Below, one piece after another: positions 16,973 through 26,112 of a stretch of DNA of 64,000 bases. The position numbers and the translations under genes are program-made. The notes under the pieces are model-generated. The model was not told where the DNA came from. It was given only the letters and a program-made list of their open reading frames with translations, and made no database searches. Position 1 is the stretch's first letter, and each line of letters opens with the position of its first letter. Source of the stretch: Janthinobacterium rivuli (lineage in GTDB: Bacteria; Pseudomonadota; Gammaproteobacteria; Burkholderiales; Burkholderiaceae_D); NCBI RefSeq assembly GCF_009208735.1, contig NZ_WFLJ01000013.1, positions 1 to 64,000 of the forward strand, written 5' to 3'.

Positions 16973-17926
16973 TCATTTAACAGTGTTCAAGATTTTTCTT
17001 AAGGCATCATCAAAATCTTGATTGGTCATTTTCAAAATGTGCTTGGCAGCTTTTTTGTACGCCTTCTTACAGCCGCCATCAGCGTCATACTCATCAATTT
17101 CTTTCAGCATGGCATCGACATCGCGTTGCGCAGCAGCGGCCAGATCGTCAGCGTCTAGTGGTGCTAATTTTATATTTTTTGTTCCATAGGTGGGGCTGAT
17201 ATCGATATGCGCCTGGCGCGGCACGGCAATCGAATTGCCCCATTCTTCAATTGCTTTTTGTTGCGCTACAGTCAATTCTGCGCCATTTTTTAGCTTCTCC
17301 GCGCGTTGCTTCAAGGCCGCTTTGGAGGGAATGTGGTCGCGGTGGAATTTGCCTCCTCCCGTTTTGGTTTTTAAATCCGCATACGAACCCTGCTCGCCAC
17401 ACTTGAGCTTTTTTCGACCTTTTACCGTCGTATTTTTCTTCGCTTTGCCTGGCGTGGCTTTGCCTGCCGCGCGCCGTGAATTTACTGCAGACTCGGTTTT
17501 TTTCAGCGGCGCGCTCTTTTGTAGCCGGCTGGCGGCCTTGGCCATCTCCCTGGTTTCATGCACGCCCTTGGTGACCTTTGCCACAGTACCTGCATTTTGC
17601 GCAAGGCCAACTGCGCGTTTGGCAACCTTGCCGGCTGTGGTGACCACCTTGCCACCCGGGACCATACTGGCCACCGATAAACCAGCTTCGACATAATTGC
17701 CTTCTGCTGCATAGATCGCGGCATCGGCGGCACCGGTAACGATCGACAGTCCGGGAATAAAGCTCGCGACACCCAGGATGCCATGCACCCAAGGGCTGGC
17801 CTGTTGCCAAGCCGACTCCTCTTCCGGCGTTTCCGGACCCGTCGGTGGATTGGCTCCGATTGCATCGACGCCAAAAGACGTCGCTGAAGCGGCTGCCTTT
17901 TCGATAAACTGGCCCTTGGTCGTCAT
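16973..17926 (-). CDS. Type VI secretion effector with RDHIPSKAAL toxin domain
   Basis: I start at the ATG at 17926, which has GGAAGG upstream; the frame extends to a TTG at 18028 but without an RBS. The 317-residue product has a glycine/alanine-rich hydrophobic segment (about residues 48-110, ILGVASFIPGLSIVTG, VASMVPGGKVVTTAGKVAK), typical of the pre-toxin region of PAAR-delivered effectors. A Lys-rich linker follows, then a C-terminal domain with CGEQGSYADLK, KFHRDHIPSKAAL and PRQAHIDISPTYG, an HNH-like set of His/Asp residues. It is probably a nuclease toxin loaded on VgrG through the DUF4150 protein upstream. Confidence 0.8.
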   Translation of the reverse strand: MTTKGQFIEKAAASATSFGVDAIGANPPTGPETPEEESAWQQASPWVHGILGVASFIPGLSIVTGAADAAIYAAEGNYVEAGLSVASMVPGGKVVTTAGKVAKRAVGLAQNAGTVAKVTKGVHETREMAKAASRLQKSAPLKKTESAVNSRRAAGKATPGKAKKNTTVKGRKKLKCGEQGSYADLKTKTGGGKFHRDHIPSKAALKQRAEKLKNGAELTVAQQKAIEEWGNSIAVPRQAHIDISPTYGTKNIKLAPLDADDLAAAAQRDVDAMLKEIDEYDADGGCKKAYKKAAKHILKMTNQDFDDALRKILNTVK

Positions 17927-18028
17927 TTTGGTGCCTTCCCACCATCGCTGACCGATTTGCAACGGTCCAGAGACAAGAATTGCGTCGCCAGCTGTACCTC
18001 TGACATGGACATGAGGCAGCGCATACAA

Positions 18029-18382
18029 TCAGCTCGCCAGGTTCATTTCGCATTCGTCGCCATGCCGCACGACGAACTTTTTCTCCACGCGCACCGACTG
18101 CGAACTGCTTGTAGCGCGTACTTTGCCCTTGTTGACGCCCGACTTCATGCCGCCACCCGTGCCCGCTTCATTGCCGGTGACGGTGGTCACGACACTGTCG
18201 TTGAGCAGGAACACCGGGTTGCCATTGAAACGGACGTTCCTGGCCACCTCCACGCTGTTGCCCAGATCACCGACGATAGGGTAGGGAACTGGGACCATGC
18301 TTGATCCCATCGGAGTTTTACACACGTCAGGCACCAGGCTGACGACCATGAAGATGCTATTTTTGCGTGCACCTGTAGGCAT
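18029..18382 (-). CDS. DUF4150 PAAR-like spike protein
   Basis: The start is the ATG at 18382 (MPTGARKNSIFMVVSL), not the longer frame to 18454, because this matches a typical PAAR-like N-terminus. The 117-residue product has PDVCKTPMGSSMVPVPYPIVGDL, VRFNGNPVFLLNDSVV and GNEAGTGGG, the characteristic DUF4150 blocks that form the conical tip on VgrG. It lies between the DUF2169 gene and the effector and presumably sharpens the spike and carries the effector. The gap to the DUF2169 stop (18393) is ten bases, so the genes are in one operon. Confidence 0.9.
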   Translation of the reverse strand: MPTGARKNSIFMVVSLVPDVCKTPMGSSMVPVPYPIVGDLGNSVEVARNVRFNGNPVFLLNDSVVTTVTGNEAGTGGGMKSGVNKGKVRATSSSQSVRVEKKFVVRHGDECEMNLAS

Positions 18383-18392
18383 GATGGTTTCC

Positions 18393-19781
18393 TCAGTGAA
18401 CTGGGATTGATATATTTGTCGCGCCAGTCGATGCAGCGCGCATGGACACGACATCGCGGTTTGAAATCATGCGGGCTTCCAATACCCGTACTGCGGGCGT
18501 AGACGCCACCGTCGCGCGCCAGATACAGACAACCTGCACGGCAAACTCAGATGAGGAGGGCGCCGACTCTGCCTCAATCGTCAAGGTATCGAGATCGGCC
18601 GCCAGTTCGCCAAGCTGGCCATCGGCAAAACGCACCAGCACGAACGGCAAATGGCCCGGCAACCTAAAAGTGAGATGCGTATTGCCATTGGCATCGTGTA
18701 TCGCGCCCGGCGTTTTTGGTGGGCACATGTTGAACAAGGTGACCGTTTCGTCGCCTGCCAAGTGGGGATGTACCTGCTGGTCCTCGGGTGCACCGTTCCA
18801 ATAGCGAAAATCGAAATCTGCCGGCAGATACGGATGGCGCTCATCGAGCCATTGCTGTTCATAGGTGCCAGCGAAAGCCAATCGTGGCTGCCAGGCGCGA
18901 CCCACCACACCAAAACCGGCCGGCCGGCAGCGATGCACAGGTTCGTGGGCGTGAACCTGGTCTTGCGGGTAAGTCAGCTGCGGCGCGCTAATGCGTTTGC
19001 AGCGCACAGTCTTGAGGTACCAGGGTTCGATCCAGCCGATGCCAACCGGATTGCCGACGTGCACACTATGCGCGATGACGGTGTGAGCCTCTGACGCACC
19101 AGAGTCCTTCGCAGGCAGGCGATGCTGCTTCGGTACCCGCCTCGCATGAGCACTGTCGGCGGCCACCTTGTTTTCACCGCCGTAACTGACCTCATAACGC
19201 AGCGGTAGGGCCATGATTGGCCGCGCACGCGATAGATCCCACGCGTGCAGCGAGAAAGCGGTCAAAGTTCGCAGCAGGCGGGGCCGGTACCGCCAGAGAC
19301 GCGGTCCGCTGACCAGCAGGATTTTAGACAGGACTACAGCTTCTGACTGCGCCTGCTGCTGCGCGACCTTGCATTGTTTAGCCCATGCGGAAAGTTGAGC
19401 AGCAGACGGCGGCGTAAACTGATTCATGCCATGCGGCCGCGGCGGCAGATTCGGGACGATGGAGGCGCGTTTAATTTCGATCCCGGTCAGGAACTGTTCC
19501 AATGCATGGCCTCCTGGTACATGGGCATGCGCATTGACGAGCACATCAGTGAAGGGCTTGTACGGCGCGAAGTCTGACTCCTGGCGCACGCTCGAAAGAT
19601 TGGGCTCGCCGTAATACAGGTCGCTGGCAAGCAGCGGCGTTTGCTCTTCTGCGAACGCCAGCGTTCCGTCCGGCTGTACATTGAAGGTGATACGCATCAC
19701 CACCGTATGGAACCGGATATCGCGCTGATCGAGCGCTTCGAAGGAAATGGCCGGGAAAGGGGTCAGGTTGCGAAATTCCAT
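18393..19781 (-). CDS. DUF2169-family type VI effector adaptor
   Basis: The 462-residue product starts MEFRNLTPFPAISFEALDQR and continues with VVMRITFNV, EQTPLLASDLYYGEPN and ESDFAPYKPFTDVLVNA, the signature N-terminus of DUF2169. Central blocks such as LRYEVSYGG, NPVGIGW and LTYPQDQVHAH follow. Family members lie between vgrG and PAAR/DUF4150 genes and act as adaptors that load effectors. Only 12 bp separate it from the vgrG stop. Cytosolic; it should not be secreted itself. Confidence 0.92.
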   Translation of the reverse strand: MEFRNLTPFPAISFEALDQRDIRFHTVVMRITFNVQPDGTLAFAEEQTPLLASDLYYGEPNLSSVRQESDFAPYKPFTDVLVNAHAHVPGGHALEQFLTGIEIKRASIVPNLPPRPHGMNQFTPPSAAQLSAWAKQCKVAQQQAQSEAVVLSKILLVSGPRLWRYRPRLLRTLTAFSLHAWDLSRARPIMALPLRYEVSYGGENKVAADSAHARRVPKQHRLPAKDSGASEAHTVIAHSVHVGNPVGIGWIEPWYLKTVRCKRISAPQLTYPQDQVHAHEPVHRCRPAGFGVVGRAWQPRLAFAGTYEQQWLDERHPYLPADFDFRYWNGAPEDQQVHPHLAGDETVTLFNMCPPKTPGAIHDANGNTHLTFRLPGHLPFVLVRFADGQLGELAADLDTLTIEAESAPSSSEFAVQVVCIWRATVASTPAVRVLEARMISNRDVVSMRAASTGATNISIPVH

Positions 19782-19793
19782 GACGGACCTGTT

Positions 19794-21950
19794 TTAGTTG
19801 ACATCCACGTCATGACCAAGGATCTGGAGTGGCCCGCTCGCCTCGATACTGATCTGGGAGCCATTCAGGAAGATCGAACCATCCGATTTCATGAGCAGTG
19901 TCGCCTTGCCGACGGTAATACCGAGTTCATCGCCTGCGCTGATGTAAATCTTTTTACCTACGCGGGTGGTTTGATTCACGCCGATGACTGTGTGCATGCC
20001 CAGACCGATGTTCAGGCTGTAGCCGAGCCCAACGTTTTCCAGACGCGCCATGCCCACGTTCTGCATGTAAGCCATGTCGATGGTTTCGGTCTTGGTCTTG
20101 TTGACCCGGACAGACCAGTTCTTCTGGATGTGGTCCTTTTCGTTCTTGAACACAGTCTTGCTGCGATTGCCACCAATACTGACCGTCTCATGCTGATCGA
20201 CCCGCTCCGTCCTGTTGTTATGTACGGTGATGTCTTCATCGTGGCCCACCGTTTCCGTGCGGTCGCGCTTGACGTGGACGGTTTCATCGCGGTCGACGGT
20301 TTTGCGGCGGTCGTTGCCGACCCAGTGCGACTCGTCATGCTCGACTTCGATGCGCTGGTCCTTTTCCGCATGCAGCCACAGTTCTTCCGCGTCCTTGCGG
20401 TCCTCGAAACGCAGGGCATTGGCGTGCACGGCGGAACCTTTTTTTGAGGACCGGCTCAGCATGCCGCTCTGCGTCTTGTTGGCCGGCAGCTCCCACGGCG
20501 GCATGTTGCGCGCGTTGTAGACGCAGCCGATGATGAGGGGCATGGCGACGTTCCCATCGAGAAATTGCACGGCCACTTCCATGCCCACCCTGGGCAGGCT
20601 GATGTGGCCGAAATTCGGGCCGGCCCAGGTCGATATCACCCGTATCCACGGCGAACTCTTGTCGTCGAAGGTGCCCAGGCGGTCCCAGTGGAATTGCACT
20701 TTTACCCGTCCGTAACCGTCCGTGTGGATTTCCTCGCCAGGCGGGCCGACGACGGTGGCCGTCTGCACGCCATAGATCTTCGGCTCGCGGCTGTAGAAAT
20801 TGCGGCCGGGGCGCCAGGGGATGGCGCGCTCGATGCAGGTAAACGTGTTGCTGTAGTGGGAAGTGGCGTGGTTGCCTTGCTGGTAGTTATTGCTGGCTCG
20901 GTGGCGCACTGAGAGGATCAGGTACTCGGTAGCAGGCTTGCGTGGGATGGTCAAAGCTGTGTCGAAATGACCGCTCAGGGTGAACCAGCGTCCTGGTTGC
21001 GCCGTGCGGTCGTTGCCCTGCGCCTCGAACAGCTGGCTCTGGGCATCGCGCTCCTCCATGCGGCGCTGCGCCAGCAGCTCTCCATCGTCGAGGTTTTTAA
21101 AACCATAACTGCCCGTGTTTTCATACACTTCCAGAGACGGCACGGCGCCTTGCCGGTTCAACGAGTCGCGGCTGGCGCGGGCGCTGCGCGGATTCTTGAA
21201 GTTGAAACTGGCCACCGTCATCTGGCTTGGCGCCATGCGCCGCACCGCGCTCCATTGATGCACGCCATCGTCCTCCAGGGAACCGGCTTGGTGCTGGAAG
21301 GGCATGGCGTTCGATTCTCCATCGATGGGCTTGCCGGTAGTGCTGTCGTCGTCCAGCCACAAGGTGTGGCCGTCAAGGCGGTGTTCGTAGCGGTAGTGCC
21401 AGCCCAGCTGTTCCCAATGCCGGTGCAGCAGGTTGTGGTCGCTCTCGTTGTGCTGGCACGTGTAGGTGATGGCGGGGTCCAGGCCGCTGGCGGCCAGCTT
21501 GTAGTCGCGCATCAGGTAGTCATCGAAGACCTTGTCCGTCAGCGCTGCCACCGTCAAGCCGTGGAAGGCGACATTGTTTTGCCGCAAGTGCAGGTGCGAC
21601 AGCCACGGTTCCAGCACCATTTCATAAAATGCGAAACCGCCGTCCGTGCGAAGGAAACGGAACTCGAACACGTAACCATTGAAGTAGCGCAAGGTACCGT
21701 CTTCACGCACCAGTTCGATGGTCACCATCTTGCCCATCACGTTGTCGAGCGCGATGCTGGCATTATCGGACAGCACTTCCACCACATAGGAAAAGTCGCG
21801 CGAAAGGCTTTCGCTGGCGTCGAGGCTGTTGGCTAGCAAGGTGCTGGCGGGTGCATCTCCCTCCGGGAAGCGCAGGCGCAACAGGCGTTCACTTTGCATG
21901 CCATCGGCCAGGGCCTCCAGTGCGATGGTGTCGCCGTCAAAGAAGTTCAT
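19794..21950 (-). CDS. vgrG: Type VI secretion spike protein VgrG
   Basis: I use the ATG at 21950 (MNFFDGDTIALEALADGM), which the relic at 30633 also preserves. The 718-residue protein carries the gp27-like region (LLRLRFPEGDAP, YVVEVLSDNASIALDN, FRFLRTDGGFAFYEMVLEPWL, about residues 20-130). The gp5-like OB-fold region has VVGPPGEEIHTDGYGRVKV and SSPWIRVISTWAGPNFG (about residues 410-470). A long C-terminal beta-helical repeat rich in RTETVGHDE-like units ends in a DUF2345-like tail. It is first in the minus-strand cargo operon. No structural T6SS genes are in the window, so it relies on an apparatus encoded elsewhere. Confidence 0.96.
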   Translation of the reverse strand: MNFFDGDTIALEALADGMQSERLLRLRFPEGDAPASTLLANSLDASESLSRDFSYVVEVLSDNASIALDNVMGKMVTIELVREDGTLRYFNGYVFEFRFLRTDGGFAFYEMVLEPWLSHLHLRQNNVAFHGLTVAALTDKVFDDYLMRDYKLAASGLDPAITYTCQHNESDHNLLHRHWEQLGWHYRYEHRLDGHTLWLDDDSTTGKPIDGESNAMPFQHQAGSLEDDGVHQWSAVRRMAPSQMTVASFNFKNPRSARASRDSLNRQGAVPSLEVYENTGSYGFKNLDDGELLAQRRMEERDAQSQLFEAQGNDRTAQPGRWFTLSGHFDTALTIPRKPATEYLILSVRHRASNNYQQGNHATSHYSNTFTCIERAIPWRPGRNFYSREPKIYGVQTATVVGPPGEEIHTDGYGRVKVQFHWDRLGTFDDKSSPWIRVISTWAGPNFGHISLPRVGMEVAVQFLDGNVAMPLIIGCVYNARNMPPWELPANKTQSGMLSRSSKKGSAVHANALRFEDRKDAEELWLHAEKDQRIEVEHDESHWVGNDRRKTVDRDETVHVKRDRTETVGHDEDITVHNNRTERVDQHETVSIGGNRSKTVFKNEKDHIQKNWSVRVNKTKTETIDMAYMQNVGMARLENVGLGYSLNIGLGMHTVIGVNQTTRVGKKIYISAGDELGITVGKATLLMKSDGSIFLNGSQISIEASGPLQILGHDVDVN

Positions 21951-22004
21951 TGCTGTCCCGTTGCCTTTGCATTGAATTAGCAACGACTTTAACGGGCACA
22001 GCAA

Positions 22005-22711
22005 GAAAGGTATTGCGAAGTCGCAATACCTTTTAATGGATGATTACTGTTAGACCAAGGTTTGACATACATCATCGTGAGGTCATTAGGTCAAGCCTGA
22101 CGGTCGCGATTCATCAAGCGGGTCCGGGCAAACGTCTTTTTTGTTGCAGTGCCGCCAAGTGCCATGCCGCGCCAATCGTGACGGCAACGCCATTGCCACA
22201 GTACGAAATCCCAGATATCAAAGAGCGCTCTCAGCAAAAAGATGGACCAGGCTGTCGTAGCCAAAGGTGCCGCTATAGAGCGTAGAAGCAGCCGGTCTGC
22301 GCGGTTTCCTGGGCCGCATCAACGTCGGACACAGTCCATTATGGACGGGGAAGACCAAGAGACGCCACAATCAGCAACCCCGTCACCATCTAAACAGTAG
22401 GCTGTTCCGAGTCATCTTAGAAAAACAGCATCGCGAGCGGTTCACGACCCTGTAAACCATGTAGACGTTGAAGACATCATCGTTATCAACCTCCAAAACG
22501 TGAACCTGCAACACAAGCTCACTGCGGCTGCATCAGTCGGATATGACATTTTCGCCATCGTTTATGGCCGAATAAGGCTAATCCGTACCGGTGGAAAAAA
22601 GAAGCCCGCTGGAACTTTCTACAAGGATAGAAGTCTAATAAAATCTACTAAAATATAAACATGTATAACGTGAGGAGCTTATACTCTACTAGAATTTCCT
22701 ATCAATGAAGG
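22005..22711. other. Intergenic region with repeat fragment and a startless frame
   Basis: A plus-strand frame without a clear start runs from about 22400 to 22658 and encodes a plausible-looking but unrecognised peptide. Its 3' end lies in AT-rich DNA. The inverted pair AAAGGTATTGCGAAG / TCGCAATACC at 22010-22030 could form a hairpin upstream of vgrG. A fragment of the dispersed repeat occurs at 22254. Confidence 0.4.
22254..22300 (+). repeat. Dispersed repeat family, fragment G
   Basis: TCGTAGCCAAAGGTGCCGCT followed by ATAGAGCGTAGAAGCAG is similar to the internal block TCGTAGCCAACTGTGCCGCT of copies B and D. Only this internal block is evident, so it is a degraded fragment. Confidence 0.45.
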
Positions 22712-22921
22712 TTGCATGGACCCCGTAAGAAACCCTTTCGCACCCGGCGCAGGTATGTTCGTCTGACGTCGAAAGCGGATCAACCATACTTCGTTCTTAA
22801 AGCTGGCAACGGCGAGATCATTGGCAACAGCCAAATGTATGCATCTTCTGCGGGGCGAAGCAATCGCATTGCCTTCTGCAAAACCAATGGCCCGACATCT
22901 AAAATAGTTGACGAAGCCTGA
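22712..22921 (+). CDS. DUF1508 (YegP-like) small protein, possibly N-terminally damaged
   Basis: Residues about 24-69 contain QPYFVLKAGNGEIIGNSQMY and end TNGPTSKIVDEA, closely following the DUF1508/YegP pattern (FvLKAgNgeVI...Y...gI..v..N). The N-terminal 23 residues are arginine-rich and unlike the family. The ATG at 22712 has no good RBS, so the true start may lie inside or the gene may be a relic. It converges with dnaE2. Function of the family is unknown. Confidence 0.5.
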   Translation: MHGPRKKPFRTRRRYVRLTSKADQPYFVLKAGNGEIIGNSQMYASSAGRSNRIAFCKTNGPTSKIVDEA

Positions 22922-22960
22922 TCGTAGCGAGTTAATGTTGGAAGTGGGCCGGATGCTTCT

Positions 22961-25900
22961 CTAATGAAAATTCCTGCTCTTCGTGTCAAGCTGTCCAAGC
23001 AGATGCGAGCAATCGACGAGCCGCTTGGCAATCAGGTTGCGCACACCGCTCTTCGATTGCCAGATTCCGTACACCCCCAGGAGTGAGGCATTCATCAGTT
23101 CCGCGCGTTGCTTTTCCACCAGCGTGGGCCAGACAATAATATTGATGGTGCCAAATTCGTCTTCCAGGGTGAGGAAGATCACCCCCTTGGCCGTTTCCGG
23201 TCGCTGTCTTACCGTGACGATGCCGCAGCCCCTGGCCAGCTGGCCATCGCTGAAGGTGTTCAGGATATCCGACGGCACAAAGCGCATTTTATTGAGGCGC
23301 TCGCGCAGGAGAGCGAGTGGATGACGGCCCAGCGTCAGGCCGACATGACGGTAGTCCGCCAAGATGTCATCGGCTTCCGTCGGTGGCGCCAGCTCCAGCA
23401 CGGGTTCGGCAATGGTCGTCGCGCGCATCAAATCCCGCTCCGGCACGCTCGCCGCGGCATCCCACATGGCCATGCGCCGGTTGCCTGTCAGCGTTACCAG
23501 GGCATTGGCCGATGCCAGCGCCTTCATATCCCCCGCATCGAGTTGCGCGCGCATGGCAACATCGCGTGTATTCTTAAATGGTGCTGCAGCGCGGGCTTCC
23601 TCAATCCGCCAGGCCGCCTCTTTCACCATCCCGTTGATATTATTTAAACCAAGGCGTACCGCCAGTTTGCCGTCCGCCATTGGCTCCAGGGATGCTTCCC
23701 ATCCGCTCGTACAGACATCGACGGGTCTTACCTTGACGTCATGCCGGCGCGCATCTTGCACCAGCGAGGAGCGGCTGTAAAAACCCATGGGCTGGCTGTT
23801 GAGCAGGGCGGCCAGGAACTCGGCAGGATGATGGCACTTGAGCCAGCTGCTGGCATAGGCCAGCAGGGCAAAGCTATGCGCATGGGATTCCGGAAAACCA
23901 TATTCGGCAAAGCCGCGTATCTGGCCAACAATCGACGTGGCAAACTCGGTGCTGTAGCCGCGCTCGGCCATGCCGCTCATGAGCTGGTCTTCGAACTGTT
24001 CCAGGCCCCCCTTTCTTTTCCATGCAGCCATGGCGCGGCGCAGGCGGTCGGCTTCACCGGCCGTAAAACCGGCTGCTGTCATGGCGATCGACATGACCTG
24101 CTCCTGAAAGATGGGCACCCCGAGCGTGCGCCGCAGCACGGCTTCGATCTCGGGACTCGGATATGTCACTGCTTCCAGGCCCTGGCGCCGGCGCAGGTAC
24201 GGATTGATCATGCCGCCCTGGATGGGCCCTGGCCGGATGATCGCCACCTCGATGACGAGGTCATAGAACTCGCGCGGCTGCATGCGCGGCAGCATCGACA
24301 TCTGCGCCCGCGATTCGATCTGAAACACGCCGACGGTGTCCGCTTGAGAGATCATCTGGTAGGTGGCGGCATCCTCATGGGGAATATCGCCCAGTTCAAA
24401 ACGCTCTCCACGCTGCTCCGAGATCAACGTCAGGGTGCGGGCGATGCACGACAGCATGCCGAGCGCCAAGATGTCGATTTTTAGGAGGCCCAGTTCATCG
24501 ATGTCATCCTTGTCCCATTGAATCACGGTACGCTCCGGCATGGCCGCGTTTTCAATCGGCACCAGGCGGGAGAGGGGGCCGCGCGAAATGACGAAACCGC
24601 CCGGATGTTGGGAAAGATGACGCGGAAAACGCATCAGGCGCTCGGCAATCGCCGCCCATTTCTCGGCGATGGGGGAGTGCGGATCGAGTCCACAGGTAAT
24701 AAGGCGCTGCTGCAGGTCGGCCCGCCCACCCCAGCTATGCGAGGCCTTGGCCACCTTGTCGACCACGGATAAATCCACGCCCAGCGCGCGCCCCACATCG
24801 CGCAAGACACTGCGCGGACGGTAGGAAATGATGACAGCGGTCAGGGCGGCCCGCATGCGGCCATACTTGCGATAGATGTATTGAATCACCTCCTCGCGGC
24901 GCTGGTGCTCGAAGTCGACATCGATGTCGGGCGGCTCATCGCGCTCGCGCGAGATAAAGCGCTCGAAGAGCAGGGTGCCGCGCGAGGGATCGACTTCGGT
25001 GATGCCGAGGCAGTAGCACACAGCCGAATTCGCGGCCGATCCGCGCCCCTGGCAGAGGATTTTTTGCGAGCGGGCGAAGCGCACGATGTCGAATACCGTC
25101 AAAAAATAAGGTTCATATTGCATGTCGCCGATCAGTTCCAGCTCATATTCCAGCTGGGCCTGCACGTTGTCCGGAATGGCGTGCGGGTAGCGCCAGTGTG
25201 CCCCGATATACGCCTGCTCGCGCAGGTAGCTGGCCGGGGTCTGTCCCTCTGGCACAATCTCGCCTGGATATTCATAGCGCAGCTCATCGAGCGAAAAAGT
25301 GCAGCGCTGGGCCACCCGAAGGGTTTCATCCAGGGCTTCGCGCGGATACAGATTGCCCAGCCGTAGACGCGAGCGCAGATGCGCTTCGGCATTCGACGCC
25401 AGCTGATAGCCGCACTGCGCCACCGGCGTATTCAGACGAATCGCGGTCATGGTGTCCTGGATGATTTTCATCGAGCGCAGATGCATGACGACGTCGCCGG
25501 TGGCCACCACCGGCAGGCTGAATTCGGCGCCGATGGCTTCGACCATCGCGCGGTGCCGGTCATCTTGGGCACGGTGGTGCAACGTCAAAGCGACGCGCGC
25601 GCGGCCCGGTGCGCTGCGCACCAGCCATTCGGCTTGCCGCTCGATCTCTTCATAGGGGGCGTTATATTTGGGGCACAGGATGAGCTGGCAGCCCGGCAGC
25701 CCTTTTAAGTGGGCGAGATGGGCGGTGGGGTTGGCGATGTCGCGCGGCCACACCAGGTAACTTCCCTTGTCGGCGCGCGTGCGCGCAGCGGTAATGAGTT
25801 CGCTCAGGTTGCCGTAGCCGTCGCGATCCATGGCCAGGACCAGCACAGTGAAGGGCGGGGTGCCGTCCTCCGGTGTCACCCTCATCTGGCTGCCAATGAT

Positions 25901-26110
25901 GAGATGAATGTTCCACTCCCGCGCGGCCACATGCGCCTTGACCACGCCGGCCAGGGAACATTCGTCGGCCATGGCGACGGCCTGGTAGCCCAGCTGCGCC
26001 GCGCGCGCCACCAATTGATCGGGCGGAGAGGCGCCGTGCAGAAAGGAGTAATGACTCATGCACTGCAGCTCGGCATAGTCCGGCAGGGTGGAAACTGGCG
26101 GCTGGTCCAT
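22961..26110 (-). CDS. dnaE2: Error-prone DNA polymerase DnaE2 (ImuC)
   Basis: The 1,049-residue protein is a C-family polymerase. The PHP domain is at the N-terminus (YAELQCMSHYSFLHGASPPDQLV, about residues 8-30). The palm carries the catalytic acidic motif PDIDVDFEHQRREEVIQYIYRKYG (about residues 392-415). Also present are GRGSAANSAVCYCLGI, HPGGFVISRGPL and GFPESHAHSFALL. The C-terminal OB-fold includes GIVTVRQRPETAKGVIFLTLEDEFG. It extends mismatched or damaged primer ends during SOS translesion synthesis, with ImuA and ImuB recruiting it to the replisome. Its start abuts the imuB stop by two bases. Confidence 0.97.
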   Translation of the reverse strand: MDQPPVSTLPDYAELQCMSHYSFLHGASPPDQLVARAAQLGYQAVAMADECSLAGVVKAHVAAREWNIHLIIGSQMRVTPEDGTPPFTVLVLAMDRDGYGNLSELITAARTRADKGSYLVWPRDIANPTAHLAHLKGLPGCQLILCPKYNAPYEEIERQAEWLVRSAPGRARVALTLHHRAQDDRHRAMVEAIGAEFSLPVVATGDVVMHLRSMKIIQDTMTAIRLNTPVAQCGYQLASNAEAHLRSRLRLGNLYPREALDETLRVAQRCTFSLDELRYEYPGEIVPEGQTPASYLREQAYIGAHWRYPHAIPDNVQAQLEYELELIGDMQYEPYFLTVFDIVRFARSQKILCQGRGSAANSAVCYCLGITEVDPSRGTLLFERFISRERDEPPDIDVDFEHQRREEVIQYIYRKYGRMRAALTAVIISYRPRSVLRDVGRALGVDLSVVDKVAKASHSWGGRADLQQRLITCGLDPHSPIAEKWAAIAERLMRFPRHLSQHPGGFVISRGPLSRLVPIENAAMPERTVIQWDKDDIDELGLLKIDILALGMLSCIARTLTLISEQRGERFELGDIPHEDAATYQMISQADTVGVFQIESRAQMSMLPRMQPREFYDLVIEVAIIRPGPIQGGMINPYLRRRQGLEAVTYPSPEIEAVLRRTLGVPIFQEQVMSIAMTAAGFTAGEADRLRRAMAAWKRKGGLEQFEDQLMSGMAERGYSTEFATSIVGQIRGFAEYGFPESHAHSFALLAYASSWLKCHHPAEFLAALLNSQPMGFYSRSSLVQDARRHDVKVRPVDVCTSGWEASLEPMADGKLAVRLGLNNINGMVKEAAWRIEEARAAAPFKNTRDVAMRAQLDAGDMKALASANALVTLTGNRRMAMWDAAASVPERDLMRATTIAEPVLELAPPTEADDILADYRHVGLTLGRHPLALLRERLNKMRFVPSDILNTFSDGQLARGCGIVTVRQRPETAKGVIFLTLEDEFGTINIIVWPTLVEKQRAELMNASLLGVYGIWQSKSGVRNLIAKRLVDCSHLLGQLDTKSRNFH

Positions 26111-26112
26111 GA

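Noticed and set aside
19641..21836. Plus-strand frames of 268 and 289 residues antisense to vgrG and the DUF2169 gene
   Set aside because: Shadows of the conserved minus-strand genes; valine-rich composition typical of the reverse frame.
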